Notes: generated by a model from the letters alone, not told the origin. Numbered from the stretch's first letter, positions 26,997 to 37,161 are shown. The stretch is DNA of 64,000 nucleotides from JAWPMT01 sp965229785 (GCA_965229785.1 CBDDJS010000001.1:2170001-2234000), one strand, 5' to 3'. Numbers and translations: made by a program.

Positions 26997-28118
26997 TTAA
27001 TCCAATTCTGAGATTCGAATTGAACGTTCTTGCCAATAACTATCCTTCTGAAAAGAATATTGAGTTGGTACATACTCCCCTACCAATGAGACATCTGCTT
27101 TTAGTGGTACTTCCTGGCCCAGTAGCCAAAAGGCCGCATTGACCAGTAGCCTACGGGTTCCTTCTTCCAAAAGATCAGTGGAAGAACCTATGGTGCTGGT
27201 AAAGGCCATTCCCTGGGCTCCACCTGCTATTTGATAGGATTTTGTCCAGGCAATGGGCATCATGGGGTCATTCGGATTGAAAGGTATTTCGTTACCTGAA
27301 GCATCTTTCCGCATTTCCATCGGTGGTAGTTCACGATCAATGTTCCTCATTCCAAAAAACAGATCGTCCATATCTTCTTCACCTTCCCTGTTGGTTACCT
27401 GTCCTAATACAATGGGCTGAGCATCTCCCGGAAGCGGTAGCCTTACACCATACACATCGGTTGATCCCCAAATATCTCCGTCGGTTATGCCATTCAAGAT
27501 AGGGTGTCCCTTTGCTCGTGGAGCAATAAGCCCTACCGTGCTTTGATGTTTGTGACGGCCATGGTGACTGATCCAACGTTCTCCCAATATGTTCCTCCCA
27601 AATCCACCTTCCCAGTCGTCTTCTCCATCGTAGTAATTGCCATAATACCGATAATCAGAGGCAAAGGTTGTATCCTGAAACATGAACGCATGTGTAGCTG
27701 TTCGAATCGCAAGGACTGGTTTTCCACTTTTGAGGTAGTCATCAATGTTGACCATTTGATCATCGGGTAGCGCCCTGAAGCGTGTAAAGATCACCATAAG
27801 GTCTGCGTCTTTCAATTGTTCAAGTCCCGGAATATTGTGAACGTAATTGGGATCAACAATCCCTGGTTTTGAGGGATCCTGTGCAAAGAGTACGGTACAA
27901 TTTAAGCCCTGTCGCTGAGAAAGTATTTTCGCCAGTTGGGGCAAGGCTTCTTCCGATCGGTATTCTTCATCACCTGAGACCAATACGACTTTAGGCCCGT
28001 TCTCATTACCGTCATAGTTGAGCCATTGTTGAGCCTGGGTACTTGTTTCAGAAGTTTGGGGGACATTGCAAGCTTCCAACACGAACAAGCATAGAAAAAA
28101 TAGGATTTGATTTTTCAT
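26997..28118 (-). CDS. ThuA-like domain lipoprotein
   Basis: A 373-residue lipoprotein (FLCLFVLEAC, C17) with a ThuA-like class I glutamine-amidotransferase fold: KVVLVSGDEEYRSEEALPQL, DADLMVIFTRFRALPDDQM, GKPVLAIRTATHAFMFQ, GRHKHQSTVGLIAPRAKGHPIL and WGSTDVYGVRLP. ThuA proteins are linked to trehalose and other disaccharide use, and members of this type often accompany PVC-type dehydrogenases, as here. It probably acts in the periplasm on a 3-keto sugar or related compound. That role is inferred from neighbours. Confidence 0.85.
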   Translation of the reverse strand: MKNQILFFLCLFVLEACNVPQTSETSTQAQQWLNYDGNENGPKVVLVSGDEEYRSEEALPQLAKILSQRQGLNCTVLFAQDPSKPGIVDPNYVHNIPGLEQLKDADLMVIFTRFRALPDDQMVNIDDYLKSGKPVLAIRTATHAFMFQDTTFASDYRYYGNYYDGEDDWEGGFGRNILGERWISHHGRHKHQSTVGLIAPRAKGHPILNGITDGDIWGSTDVYGVRLPLPGDAQPIVLGQVTNREGEEDMDDLFFGMRNIDRELPPMEMRKDASGNEIPFNPNDPMMPIAWTKSYQIAGGAQGMAFTSTIGSSTDLLEEGTRRLLVNAAFWLLGQEVPLKADVSLVGEYVPTQYSFQKDSYWQERSIRISELD

Positions 28119-28192
28119 CAGTCTAAAAATAGGATGAATTGATCTTTAACCTACTTAAAAACGGATCTCTTCTAAGCTTTCTAAAAGCAGAA

Positions 28193-28215
28193 ATTCCCGG
28201 ATCAAATCCGGGAAT
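28193..28215 (-). terminator. Perfect stem-loop between the MFS and ThuA genes
   Basis: ATTCCCGGAT (28193-28202) and ATCCGGGAAT (28206-28215) pair perfectly across a three-base loop. On the minus strand it lies about 85 bases past the MFS stop and is followed by TTCTGCTTTTAG, a weak U-tract. It probably ends MFS transcription or protects the message end. Confidence 0.6.
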
Positions 28216-28301
28216 CACTACTATCTTAAGTTTTTAAGTATTTACACAAATGTCAAATTCCTTTCCCTAAAGGCAGAAATTAACACTATGTATTCAGATT
28301 A

Positions 28302-29507
28302 TTAATGACTTGGTTTCTGCTGCTTTTGTTGCCAAAAGAAGACTACCGTAAATAGCGCAATAAGGATCACTGGTAAAATAGCGATGTTTGCCAGGGTAGC
28401 TTGCCCGGCAGCCAATTCCAATGCCTCCCCACTCAGTCCTTCCGCACTTTTGGCAGCACGATGACCATCGATCCATCCACCAATAATCGGTTGAAAAATA
28501 GACAAACCAAGCATCCCAACTCCTCCAATGAGCGACATTCCTAAAGCTCCGGTTTTGGGCAGGTACTCCGCCACGAAACTGATCATGGTCGGCCAGAAAT
28601 AACATACGCCGATCGCAAATAAGATCGCAGCCAGATACACCATTCCTCCCGTAGCAAAGCTCATCAAGTAAATGGCAATTGAAGCAATGACTGCTGATGC
28701 CAGTAGTACTCCTGTGATGTTCAGTCTGTGAATCAGTGGCCCTGCAAATAGTCTACCCAGTGCCATCAATACCGTAACCAAAGCCAATACCAGTAATGGC
28801 TGAGCTCCGGAGTTATCGAGGATCCGCTCTACCCAGGATTGCGTACCCAATTCTGTTGTAGCTGTCAAAGCCATACAAACCAACATCAGCCAGTAAACCG
28901 GAGAGCTTAAGATCGCCTTAAGGTTTTCCGATGTGCTGTTAGAAGAATCTTTAGAGGTCTCCGGGAATTGCTGTCCTCTGAACATGAAGAAATAGATCAA
29001 TGCAGGAACATACATGATGCCTAGTTTCAATTGCCATCCTCCTCCAATACCATTGATGAGCAATACCAAAATGGATCCAATCGCGATTCCTCCAGGGAAC
29101 CAAACGTGAAACCGGTTCAGCATAACCGCTTTATTATCTTCATACATATCCGAGATCATTGGATTATACGCCGCTTCTACCATACCATTCCCAAAACTGA
29201 TGAAGAAGGTGGAGAAAAACAGGGTAATGAAGCTCCCCGACAAGATTGAAAAGGTGATCCCCACGATGTGACAAATGAAGGCAATGTCACCAATGCGCTT
29301 TGGGCCCAGAGAATTATAGAGTGGTCCACCGATGAGGGTGGCGATAGGAAAGCCAAAAATCCCCATGAAATTGATCCAACCTAATTGTGAATCACTCAAA
29401 CTCATTTCGTTGACCAGGTCATTCATGATACCGGCCCGGATGCCAAATGCGAAGGCCGTGGTGAGCAAGGCAAAGCAACTGGCAATAAATAATCGATTAC
29501 GATTCAT
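28302..29507 (-). CDS. MFS transporter, sugar-type
   Basis: A 401-residue permease with about 12 transmembrane helices. The loop after helix 2 reads GGPLYNSLGPKRIGD, a variant of the MFS motif G-x3-D-x2-G-x-R. The central loop is hydrophilic (GQQFPETSKDSSNSTSE). It resembles fucose/glucose permease-like MFS members of Bacteroidota (NGMVEAAYNPMISDMYEDNKAVMLNRFHVWFPGG as distributed motifs). The N terminus MNRNRLFIASCFALL begins directly with helix 1. Its place beside ThuA and beta-phosphoglucomutase-like genes supports sugar uptake. Confidence 0.82.
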   Translation of the reverse strand: MNRNRLFIASCFALLTTAFAFGIRAGIMNDLVNEMSLSDSQLGWINFMGIFGFPIATLIGGPLYNSLGPKRIGDIAFICHIVGITFSILSGSFITLFFSTFFISFGNGMVEAAYNPMISDMYEDNKAVMLNRFHVWFPGGIAIGSILVLLINGIGGGWQLKLGIMYVPALIYFFMFRGQQFPETSKDSSNSTSENLKAILSSPVYWLMLVCMALTATTELGTQSWVERILDNSGAQPLLVLALVTVLMALGRLFAGPLIHRLNITGVLLASAVIASIAIYLMSFATGGMVYLAAILFAIGVCYFWPTMISFVAEYLPKTGALGMSLIGGVGMLGLSIFQPIIGGWIDGHRAAKSAEGLSGEALELAAGQATLANIAILPVILIALFTVVFFWQQKQQKPSH

Positions 29508-29635
29508 ATGGTATTTGTATTCTTCTTGATTTAGGTTTCAAGCCAATAAAAATAGGCTTTTTTTAATTTCCGCCAATTTAAGGAGCAACTGTACCCCTGC
29601 TTTTGGAACATTTGCAATTCCACATGGGGTTCGAA

Positions 29636-30295
29636 TTAACCCAATGCCTCGTTCAGGCTCGTAAAGTGGTAGTCGGTGATAAAACGCTGGATGTCGGCGA
29701 TTCCATCAAACTCAGCTTGTTCATGTGTATTGAGAATTACCACCACTTGGCAACCTGCTGCACTTCCTGCCTTTGCTCCGGTAGGCGTATCCTCAAACAC
29801 TACACATTCCTTGGGATCAACACCAAGCCCGGCAGCTACTTTCAGATAAATCTCCGGATCGGGTTTCCCTTTCACCACGTCACCAGCATGCTTGACTACT
29901 TTGAACAAACCGCGAATATCCAATTCATCCAGTACAAAATCGACGTTCTCAGCAGGAGCGGCTGAACCAATACCCATAGGCAATCCTTCTGATCTCAAAA
30001 CTTCCAAAAAGCCATCAAGGCCATCAATGAGTTTCAGTTCATCTCTGAAAATCTTACGATACTCCTCTTCTTTCTCGCCAGCAATTCGGTCCCGGTCCTC
30101 ATTCGTAAACCGGTTTCCAAAAAGTCGTTCCAGAATCTGTTTATTTACGCCATGGATCTCCTGACGTACTTGTTCCAGGTCCATCTCTAAACCCAATTCT
30201 GCAAGCTTTCGTTGCCAGGCCCGGTGATGGACCATCATATTGTCCACCATGGTCCCGTCCATGTCAAAAATCACTGCTTTGATCGTGTCACCCAT
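29636..30295 (-). CDS. HAD-family hydrolase, beta-phosphoglucomutase-like
   Basis: A 219-residue HAD enzyme. Motif I is AVIFDMDGTMVDN with catalytic D10 and D12. The four-helix cap follows (MVHHRAWQRKLAELG, EIHGVNKQILERLFG), typical of phosphoglucomutase-like members. Motif II is MGIGSAAPAENV, motif III is around VKGKPDPEIYLK, and motif IV is CVVFEDTPTGAKAGSAAG. It probably interconverts or dephosphorylates hexose phosphates. The MFS gene lies directly downstream on the same strand. Confidence 0.88.
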   Translation of the reverse strand: MGDTIKAVIFDMDGTMVDNMMVHHRAWQRKLAELGLEMDLEQVRQEIHGVNKQILERLFGNRFTNEDRDRIAGEKEEEYRKIFRDELKLIDGLDGFLEVLRSEGLPMGIGSAAPAENVDFVLDELDIRGLFKVVKHAGDVVKGKPDPEIYLKVAAGLGVDPKECVVFEDTPTGAKAGSAAGCQVVVILNTHEQAEFDGIADIQRFITDYHFTSLNEALG

Positions 30296-30478
30296 TGCGA
30301 ATTCTGTTTCTTTTAAAAAAAGAAGTTGGACTCAATGTTAGTGGAGTCTAATAGAAATAAATACATCCACGGACAAATTACCATTGAAAACGTTGCTGCT
30401 TGTTACTGATGGTCCGGGTCAACGGGATCAATCGGAAGACTTGTGGATATTCGAAGGGGTCACACCAGAACAATGACC

Positions 30479-32245
30479 TTATGCCGCCAGCGGTAACAGA
30501 ACATAGAATGTCGTGCCTTTATTCAATTCCGTTTCGAATCTCACAGTTCCGTGCATGATCTCCGAAAAAAGCTTAACGATCCAGAGTCCGAGACCTGTGG
30601 AAGCTTCTCCATTGGTAGGCAATGCGGCCGTTTGATATTTATTAAATAATCGTTCCTGATCTTCTTCTTCTATTCCAGGGCCTTCATCCGCTACGGCTAA
30701 GCAAACATATTGTCCTTCTACCTTTGCCGAAACCGCCACCTCTTTTCCTTTGGGACTGAACTTAATCGCATTGGAAAGTAAATTCTCAATGATCTGTCGC
30801 AAATAAAACCGGTCTCCCAGCACCTGACAATCCTGGCAATCACCCGATTTAATATGAATCTCTTTTGTGATTGCCTGGTCCTCAAAATCTGAGATTACTT
30901 CTCTACATAGTCCTGCAACATCCAGTTTTTCCAGGTTTACGTTGCGTTTCCCAGATTCAATGGCTTCTACATCCAGGATCTTTGAGATCATAGATTCCAT
31001 TTTTTCCGAGGACTTCATGATGTGACTGTTGATCTCTTTTTCCTCAGACCTTAACGCGTCGCTATCACTCAACAATCGGGAAAAACCTGCTATTTGAGAC
31101 AAGGGGGAACGTAAGTCATGAGCTAGCACTTCGATCAGGTCGTTCTTTTCCTGATTCAATCTTGTCAGTTGCTGATTGTGATTTTCTATCGTACGTTGTT
31201 GCCGGACCAGCACTTCATTTGTTCTTGCTTTGATTTGATATCTGGAATAGAAAAAAATCAGACTTAACAAAGCAATGGCCGCAACACTCGCTAACAGATA
31301 AATCCGGGCATTTTTATCCTGATCTCTCTGCGTTGCTTCCAACAACTCTCTGAATTGTAACTCACGCTCACGAGCTGAGATCACAATCTCCTCATATGGA
31401 CCAAACTCCGCTGATCGTGCCAGTTGTTCAAAAATGGCCTCTACGTCTTCGCCCAGGTATTTTGTGATGATCCTGGTCTTATCACGTACAAATTGTTCAC
31501 TGGTGAAATAGGCATTGATCGGAACATCCCAGTCGCTGCGAATGGGATAAGTGAGGGCCAATCCATCAAGTTTAATGGGGTAGAAGAACTGTCGCTGAAT
31601 ACCCAGGTCTTTCGCCGTTAAGTCCATGAAGTTGGGCAAGTCTATATAACCGAACCCGTTTTCAAGTTCACCGATCCTCCCTAGAATATCTCCACTATTC
31701 TTCATCAACTCAAAATCAAAATTCAGGCCTTCCTTTTCTTTTAAATCCCGTAAGGCATTGATGAGGGTTGTATTCTCAATAGTAACGGCGGTGGCCTGAT
31801 CGAAAATTTGTCTGAACTCCTCCTCCGTATGAGCCAGAGGCATAGTCGCACTTGAAACCAACACGGCAATATCTGTCAGATAAGGCGGCGAAAAACGCAT
31901 GATTTCGGATCGCTCTGCTGTGATAGAAATAGACGAAGCACCAATCATCCCCCCTTCTCCATCTCGGATTATTGCCATCACCTCATCGAAAGTGCCGGTA
32001 ACAATCAGCTCAACTTCCATCTCTACCTGATATTCTTTTTCGAGAAAATCGGCAAAAGCATAGATCAGGTCCTGTTCTATCCCATCCAGCACATCTTTCG
32101 AATCCGGAATTTTAATATTATTCGGAAACCAGTAAACCTTGAGGCTTCCTTCACCACTGGCAATGACGTCCTTCCAGGGCATACCCTGTCCAAAGAGCGA
32201 ATGGAAACTCATCAATATTATAACCCAAAAACAAAGTATTCTCAT
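30479..32245 (-). CDS. Histidine kinase with solute-binding sensor domain
   Basis: A 588-residue sensor. A signal peptide (LMSFHSLFGQ) is followed by a family 3 solute-binding-like domain, about residues 35-275 (VLDGIEQDLIYAFADFLE, MIGASSISITAERSEIMRFSPPYL). A helix at 314-334 crosses the membrane, then a coiled coil (QQRTIENHNQQLTRLNQEK) leads to the H box VLAHDLRSPLSQIAG with H376. ATPase boxes include ENLLSNAIKFSP, VADEGPGIEEED and GLGLWIVK. It should sense an amino-acid-like or small organic ligand in the periplasm, as in BvgS/EvgS-type sensors. No receiver domain is fused. Confidence 0.9.
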   Translation of the reverse strand: MRILCFWVIILMSFHSLFGQGMPWKDVIASGEGSLKVYWFPNNIKIPDSKDVLDGIEQDLIYAFADFLEKEYQVEMEVELIVTGTFDEVMAIIRDGEGGMIGASSISITAERSEIMRFSPPYLTDIAVLVSSATMPLAHTEEEFRQIFDQATAVTIENTTLINALRDLKEKEGLNFDFELMKNSGDILGRIGELENGFGYIDLPNFMDLTAKDLGIQRQFFYPIKLDGLALTYPIRSDWDVPINAYFTSEQFVRDKTRIITKYLGEDVEAIFEQLARSAEFGPYEEIVISARERELQFRELLEATQRDQDKNARIYLLASVAAIALLSLIFFYSRYQIKARTNEVLVRQQRTIENHNQQLTRLNQEKNDLIEVLAHDLRSPLSQIAGFSRLLSDSDALRSEEKEINSHIMKSSEKMESMISKILDVEAIESGKRNVNLEKLDVAGLCREVISDFEDQAITKEIHIKSGDCQDCQVLGDRFYLRQIIENLLSNAIKFSPKGKEVAVSAKVEGQYVCLAVADEGPGIEEEDQERLFNKYQTAALPTNGEASTGLGLWIVKLFSEIMHGTVRFETELNKGTTFYVLLPLAA

Positions 32246-32362
32246 GTAATGGCTAAGCTCCCTTCAAGCTATTCAAAAAGCGACGATTCACCAATAAGGA
32301 TCCGACCAACCGGAATTAACCATGATCACCTTAAAAAAACTTAGCATGAACCTAAACGGCAC

Positions 32363-35300
32363 TTACACCTGCGATAGTGGTAATTTAATCGTCACACTGG
32401 TTCCCTCACCTTTCCTACTCTGAAGTGAGATCGAGCCACGGTGGTTCTTAATTACGGAATAGGCAATCGGAAGCCCCAGGCCTTCGCCTTTACCAGGATC
32501 TTTGGTTGTATAAAACGGATCCCAGACCCTTTTGCGGTCATTGGCATCAATACCTTCCCCCGAATCGGTAATCTGAATTTTAGCATAATCCCCTTCCCTT
32601 GCGGTTTCAATGTGTATTTCTCCTTGCTTCACAATAGACTGCTCGGCATTTGTGAAGATCTGATGAAGGGCTTGTTGCAACTCACCATTATACCCTCTGA
32701 CATAAAGGCTTTCAGGGTCAAGGTCTTTGCTTATGATCACTTTATCACCCATTTGACTTCTAAGTGCAATCAAGGCATCTTCAATGAGTGCTTTCACCTC
32801 GCAAGGCTGCTTTTCCCCCAGTCTGGACTCCCCGAGTTTTTGGACTGAACCTACGAGTCGAGTGATCCTCCTCACCCCCGACTCGATCATCCCCAGAAAG
32901 CTTTCAGTCTCCTTATCGGGCTCTTCCAGCTTCCTATCTAACAATCGGAGGCCTCCTTTTATGAAGTTAAGTGGATTGTTGATCTCATGCCCGAGGCCCG
33001 CAGCCAGGGTCCCCATTGAGGCCATTTTTTCAGAATGGACCAAAAGTGCTTGCGTTTTTTTGAGTTCTGCCAGGCTATTAGAAAGTTCTTTGTTTCTCTC
33101 CAGCAATAACTTCTTCTGTTTTTCAATTTCAGAAGTTCGCTCTTCAACCAAGCGCTCCAAAACCTTGTTTTTATAACCCATGTAAAACACCGTGGCGAAT
33201 AGCAACAACAGTATGATCGCAGCAATTAAAATTCGGAATGGAGCTGACCTCCAAAAGGGCTCCGAAATGATCACCACCAGCGACGCGTACCCTTGTTGAG
33301 GAACTTCACCGATACTGTTCACCGCACGAGCCTGGAATTCATAGTTGCCGGGAATCATATTCGTATAGCTGGCGGAATTATGTGTGCCTGCATCAACCCA
33401 TGATTCATCAAAACCAACAAGTCGGTATTGGTAATCATTGGAATGTGCATCCCGGAAATTGATATTGGCAAAATGAAACTCGAAAGAATTTTGATCATAT
33501 GCCAGGTAAAGGGTATCCGTATTATCAATGGATCGACTAAGCAAAGTGCTTTTTCCCACCTCAATTTCTTCATGGTTCAACAGAAATGAAATGATCCTGG
33601 TGGTCATTGGAGGTTCATTGACTACAATATCATCAGGTTGAAAGAAATTGAGACCATTGACCCCTCCAAAATACATCATTCCTGATGCGGATTTGAAATA
33701 AGCGCCGGAATTGAATTCGCGACTCTGAAGACCTTCAATATTGCTGAAATTATAGAAACGCTGTTCGGAGAGGTCAAACTTGCTCAATCCGTTGTTGGTA
33801 CTGACCCACAGGTCATTATTTTCATCCTCCAAAATGCCGTATACATTTCCATTGGCCAACCCGTGTCGTTCATCAAACTGATTTACTTCCATTTTCTGCA
33901 AATCCAGCGAAATGATCCCATTATTGTCGTTGGCTAACCAAATTATGCCATTCTCTTGTTGGTAGGCTGATTTCGTATTTTGAAGCGCCTGAGGTAAATC
34001 GATGCCAGTATAAACATCCTGAAAATCTGCAATTCGATCATTTTCAAACACTTTGATTCCTCCATTTGTCAGTAACCAAAGCTTATCACCTGCGGGGAAC
34101 AATCGATTGATCTTTCCGACTTTACGATCGGTCACCAGCTGTATGTCTATTTGTGTATTGGGTTTGCCGTTTCTCCCGATCAACTGTTCTTTGGGAACAC
34201 GGTATAAACCTGAAGAAGCACCAAAATAAATATACCTCTGCCATTCAATGGCTGACCAAATTCGACCTTTTACTTTGACGGCATGAGCGGTTCCTGATAT
34301 GCTATTAATAAGATAGAGTTTATCCTTAGCCCCAGCCACCAAAGCACCCTTCAACTCCAGAAAAAAGTCCGTATTTTGAAGAGGTTCACCCCATTGGTCC
34401 TTAAGGCCGTAAAATTTCCGATTGCTCTGATCAAACCACTCAATGTGTTTATTGGTGCTCACAAAAACCTTCTGATCATCTTGAGTGTATACAGCCCGAA
34501 TAAATTTAGGAACCAGTTTCTCGTCAGAACCAATCATTGAAAGTCTTTGTGCAGCCGGGTCATATTGATTGATCCCTAAACCTGGAGTCCCAACCCAAAC
34601 CATGTCGTCTTCTGAAGCATACAGCGAGGTTATCAAATTAGACGATAAACTGGTCAGGTTAATTTCATCATGTTCAATGATTCTTATCGAGTAATCCAAC
34701 TTATCTATCACCTTTAAACCTCCGGCTGCAAACCAGATCAGATCACCTTGTTCAGTGATCGCCTGTCGACCCCCACCCGATGATTGATCGAATTCTTTTG
34801 AGAACAAAAGCGCTCCGTTCACCTGCATTTTTCGGATAACATCAGGTCCCAGAAGCCAAATGAAGCCCTCCGTATCCAACAGAAGTTCCTTCACTATTTC
34901 GGTGCCAATAATTTTAGCTTTGCTTTCATTGAAATGCCCATTGGAAACATCATAGATAAAAAGTCCGTTATTGGTGCCTATCCATATCTCTTGCTCTACG
35001 CCAATAATGGTATGGATATGTTCATCCTGTATTTTAGTTGTCAAGTTTTTGAATGAGCCGTGTTCAAATTGTTTGTCTGCAAACCGTAAAATATGTACCC
35101 CCTTATTGGTCCCAATAAATAACAGAGAATCTCCCATTGATCGCAGCACGTTGATCATGTTGGCGCCTTTTCGCCTATCCGGAATCCGATACCGATCAAA
35201 TCGACGTAAATCCGGATCATACACACTGATTCCATTGGCCGTACCTATCCACAAGTTGTTCTCAGGGCATTCTGTAAGAGAAAATATCTGATTATTTCCA

Positions 35301-35551
35301 ATGGAAGCGTCATCCTCAGGGTCATTCCGAAATACTTCAAATGAATGACCATCATATCGATTAAGACCATCCAGAGTCCCAAACCACATATAACCTTCGT
35401 CATCCTGATAAGATGCAAATATCGCCGATTGAGAAAGGCCGTCATCAACGCTTAAACGCCTGAATTGAAATGATTGGCTGCTCACCTGAAAGGCAACGAT
35501 CAGGAAAACCACCATCAAAAGCACACCCTTTAAATAGCTCTTATTTAGCAC
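32363..35551 (-). CDS. Two-component regulator propeller sensor histidine kinase
   Basis: A 1062-residue sensor. After the signal peptide (VFLIVAFQVSSQ), residues about 28-660 form two seven-bladed propellers built of reg_prop repeats (DGLSQSAIFASYQDDEGYMW, EDDMVWVGTPGLGINQYDP, EDENNDLWVSTNNGLSKFD). A Y_Y_Y domain follows (YQYRLVGFDESWVDAG), then a helix (FRILIAAIILLLLFATVFYM), a coiled coil and the H box LAAGLGHEINNPLNFIKGG with H855. The ATPase domain ends with GEGLGLPIAYSVIKNH. Unlike the hybrid sensors of polysaccharide loci it lacks receiver and AraC domains. Confidence 0.92.
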   Translation of the reverse strand: MLNKSYLKGVLLMVVFLIVAFQVSSQSFQFRRLSVDDGLSQSAIFASYQDDEGYMWFGTLDGLNRYDGHSFEVFRNDPEDDASIGNNQIFSLTECPENNLWIGTANGISVYDPDLRRFDRYRIPDRRKGANMINVLRSMGDSLLFIGTNKGVHILRFADKQFEHGSFKNLTTKIQDEHIHTIIGVEQEIWIGTNNGLFIYDVSNGHFNESKAKIIGTEIVKELLLDTEGFIWLLGPDVIRKMQVNGALLFSKEFDQSSGGGRQAITEQGDLIWFAAGGLKVIDKLDYSIRIIEHDEINLTSLSSNLITSLYASEDDMVWVGTPGLGINQYDPAAQRLSMIGSDEKLVPKFIRAVYTQDDQKVFVSTNKHIEWFDQSNRKFYGLKDQWGEPLQNTDFFLELKGALVAGAKDKLYLINSISGTAHAVKVKGRIWSAIEWQRYIYFGASSGLYRVPKEQLIGRNGKPNTQIDIQLVTDRKVGKINRLFPAGDKLWLLTNGGIKVFENDRIADFQDVYTGIDLPQALQNTKSAYQQENGIIWLANDNNGIISLDLQKMEVNQFDERHGLANGNVYGILEDENNDLWVSTNNGLSKFDLSEQRFYNFSNIEGLQSREFNSGAYFKSASGMMYFGGVNGLNFFQPDDIVVNEPPMTTRIISFLLNHEEIEVGKSTLLSRSIDNTDTLYLAYDQNSFEFHFANINFRDAHSNDYQYRLVGFDESWVDAGTHNSASYTNMIPGNYEFQARAVNSIGEVPQQGYASLVVIISEPFWRSAPFRILIAAIILLLLFATVFYMGYKNKVLERLVEERTSEIEKQKKLLLERNKELSNSLAELKKTQALLVHSEKMASMGTLAAGLGHEINNPLNFIKGGLRLLDRKLEEPDKETESFLGMIESGVRRITRLVGSVQKLGESRLGEKQPCEVKALIEDALIALRSQMGDKVIISKDLDPESLYVRGYNGELQQALHQIFTNAEQSIVKQGEIHIETAREGDYAKIQITDSGEGIDANDRKRVWDPFYTTKDPGKGEGLGLPIAYSVIKNHRGSISLQSRKGEGTSVTIKLPLSQV

Positions 35552-35745
35552 GTTCTATTTCAAAAATCACTCACTCTTAGGTCAAATCCGTTATCACGGA
35601 CCTTAGGCTGATTTGCGTTGACAAGTTTAGGGAAACCCAGGGTGAGTTCAACGTCTCAGCGGGCGGCAAAAGGGTGACATAAACAAAATTCATTGAGGCA
35701 AGGCCAGTAAATGGTTATGAAAAACAATGGCCCGTCTGTCTTCGC

Positions 35746-36129
35746 TTAATCATTTATAGAATCCAGCACGGCATTCTGAATGATTTCCATATCGAAAGGT
35801 TTGGAAAAAGAGTTAATGATCAAATGGTCTTTTAGCGCGGTACGCACCTTTTCATTTGAAGGGAAGCCTGTAAGGATAAAACACCTTAAATGTGGAAATT
35901 TCGCTTTTGCCTGAGCAATAAAATCAATCCCGTCCATGCCTGGCATTCGCATATCGCTCACCACCGTATTGAGTTGCTCACCTTTATCCTGTAGAACCGA
36001 CAAACCCTCAAATCCATCTTTAGCAATATGAATTTGGAATTTATCCTGAAAAGTAATCCTGAAGAGCGTCAGGTTCATTTCCTCGTCATCTACATATAAA
36101 ACGGAGGGTTGTTGGCGATTGATCATCAA
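35746..36129 (-). CDS. Single-domain response regulator (receiver)
   Basis: A 127-residue CheY-like receiver with no output domain. The acidic pocket is D14-D15 in LYVDDEEMN, the phosphorylated residue is D59 in VVSDMRMPGMDG, and the switch residues are T in FILTGFPS and K in NSFSKPFD. It precedes the propeller kinase on the same strand by about 195 bases and could receive phosphate from one or both kinases downstream. The start could be M1 or M2. Confidence 0.9.
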   Translation of the reverse strand: MMINRQQPSVLYVDDEEMNLTLFRITFQDKFQIHIAKDGFEGLSVLQDKGEQLNTVVSDMRMPGMDGIDFIAQAKAKFPHLRCFILTGFPSNEKVRTALKDHLIINSFSKPFDMEIIQNAVLDSIND

Positions 36130-36298
36130 AAAGAATTAGTGGCGTATGATAAAAGTAAGAATAATCATTGAAATAACAGTATGTTGAAACTAACTATGAT
36201 AACAACGCCGTTTTTCTTTGTGGTTGATTTTTATCTCAATCCTTAGGGATCAGTCTCTGATTTCTTAGTTTAGAGCTCCGAATGTGTAGAAGCAATTC

Positions 36299-37147
36299 AT
36301 GAACGATTTAAGCGCACTTATTTTATCCGAATGCCTGACATTGATCAGTGAAGAATCCTCCAAAAAATGGCTTTCTGATCAGGTCAAAAACTTACCTGTC
36401 AGTAGTAATTTTTTCATTGCTTTTGGCATGACTCCCAAAAAATTGGGTAAAGAACCGATCAAACTCTCTGAAAAACTACTTCAGGGGCTTTCCGCGATCA
36501 ATCCGGACGTATCCCACATCAACTGGAGCCTGGATGAGTTAGGTAGATTGGCCTTACTTGTCAACTTACCACTGGAAGGTCGGGATGATGTCCTCGTCAA
36601 ACTATTGGCTGCTGCAGATATTCGCGAACAAAAGCTACTTTATAAATCGATTCAATACCTTGAACAACCCGCATCTTTTGAGTTGCAGATCATTGATGGT
36701 ATTCGTACGAATATGACAGATGTTTTCGATGCGATAGCCTTACACAGTAGTTATCCAAGAAAGCATTTCAAAGAAGCAGCCTGGAACCAAATGGTCCTGA
36801 AGGCTATTTTTATGGAAAGGCCTATTTACCGGATTTTGGGATTGGACGAAAGAAGAAATGAGGATCTGGCCAGGATAGCCATTGATTTCTCGCAAGAACG
36901 AATATCCGCAGGGAGGAAAGTTACACCGGAGCTTTGGCGATTGGTAGTACCCTATGTGAATGATACCACCATTCAGGATTTGATCAAAGTAGCTCAATCC
37001 TCCGATGAACTTGAGCGGGACGCAGGGATAAGGGCATTAAAGGAATCTAACTTCCCAGCCGCAAAATCCTGGTTAGAAAAGAATGGCATTAAGATAGATC
37101 CACGAAGTTGGCACGCCATAGGAGAAGCTATATTCAATGCAAATTAG
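36299..37147 (+). CDS. eboA: EboA domain protein
   Basis: A 282-residue protein with the EboA signature: FIAFGMTPKKLGKEPI, DGIRTNMTDVFDAIALHSSY, KEAAWNQMVLKAIFMERPIY, GLDERRNEDLARIAIDFSQE and GRKVTPELWRLVVPY. No enzyme fold is known; the protein is all-helical and probably cytoplasmic. It opens the ebo operon and is followed 14 bases later by eboB. Members occur in cyanobacteria, several other bacterial phyla and eustigmatophyte plastids. Confidence 0.92.
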   Translation: MNDLSALILSECLTLISEESSKKWLSDQVKNLPVSSNFFIAFGMTPKKLGKEPIKLSEKLLQGLSAINPDVSHINWSLDELGRLALLVNLPLEGRDDVLVKLLAAADIREQKLLYKSIQYLEQPASFELQIIDGIRTNMTDVFDAIALHSSYPRKHFKEAAWNQMVLKAIFMERPIYRILGLDERRNEDLARIAIDFSQERISAGRKVTPELWRLVVPYVNDTTIQDLIKVAQSSDELERDAGIRALKESNFPAAKSWLEKNGIKIDPRSWHAIGEAIFNAN

Positions 37148-37161
37148 ATTGACATAACATA

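Noticed and set aside
29615..29640. GGGTTCGAATTAACCC resembling a tRNA T-arm
   Set aside because: No acceptor, D or anticodon arms surround it, and it overlaps the HAD gene end.
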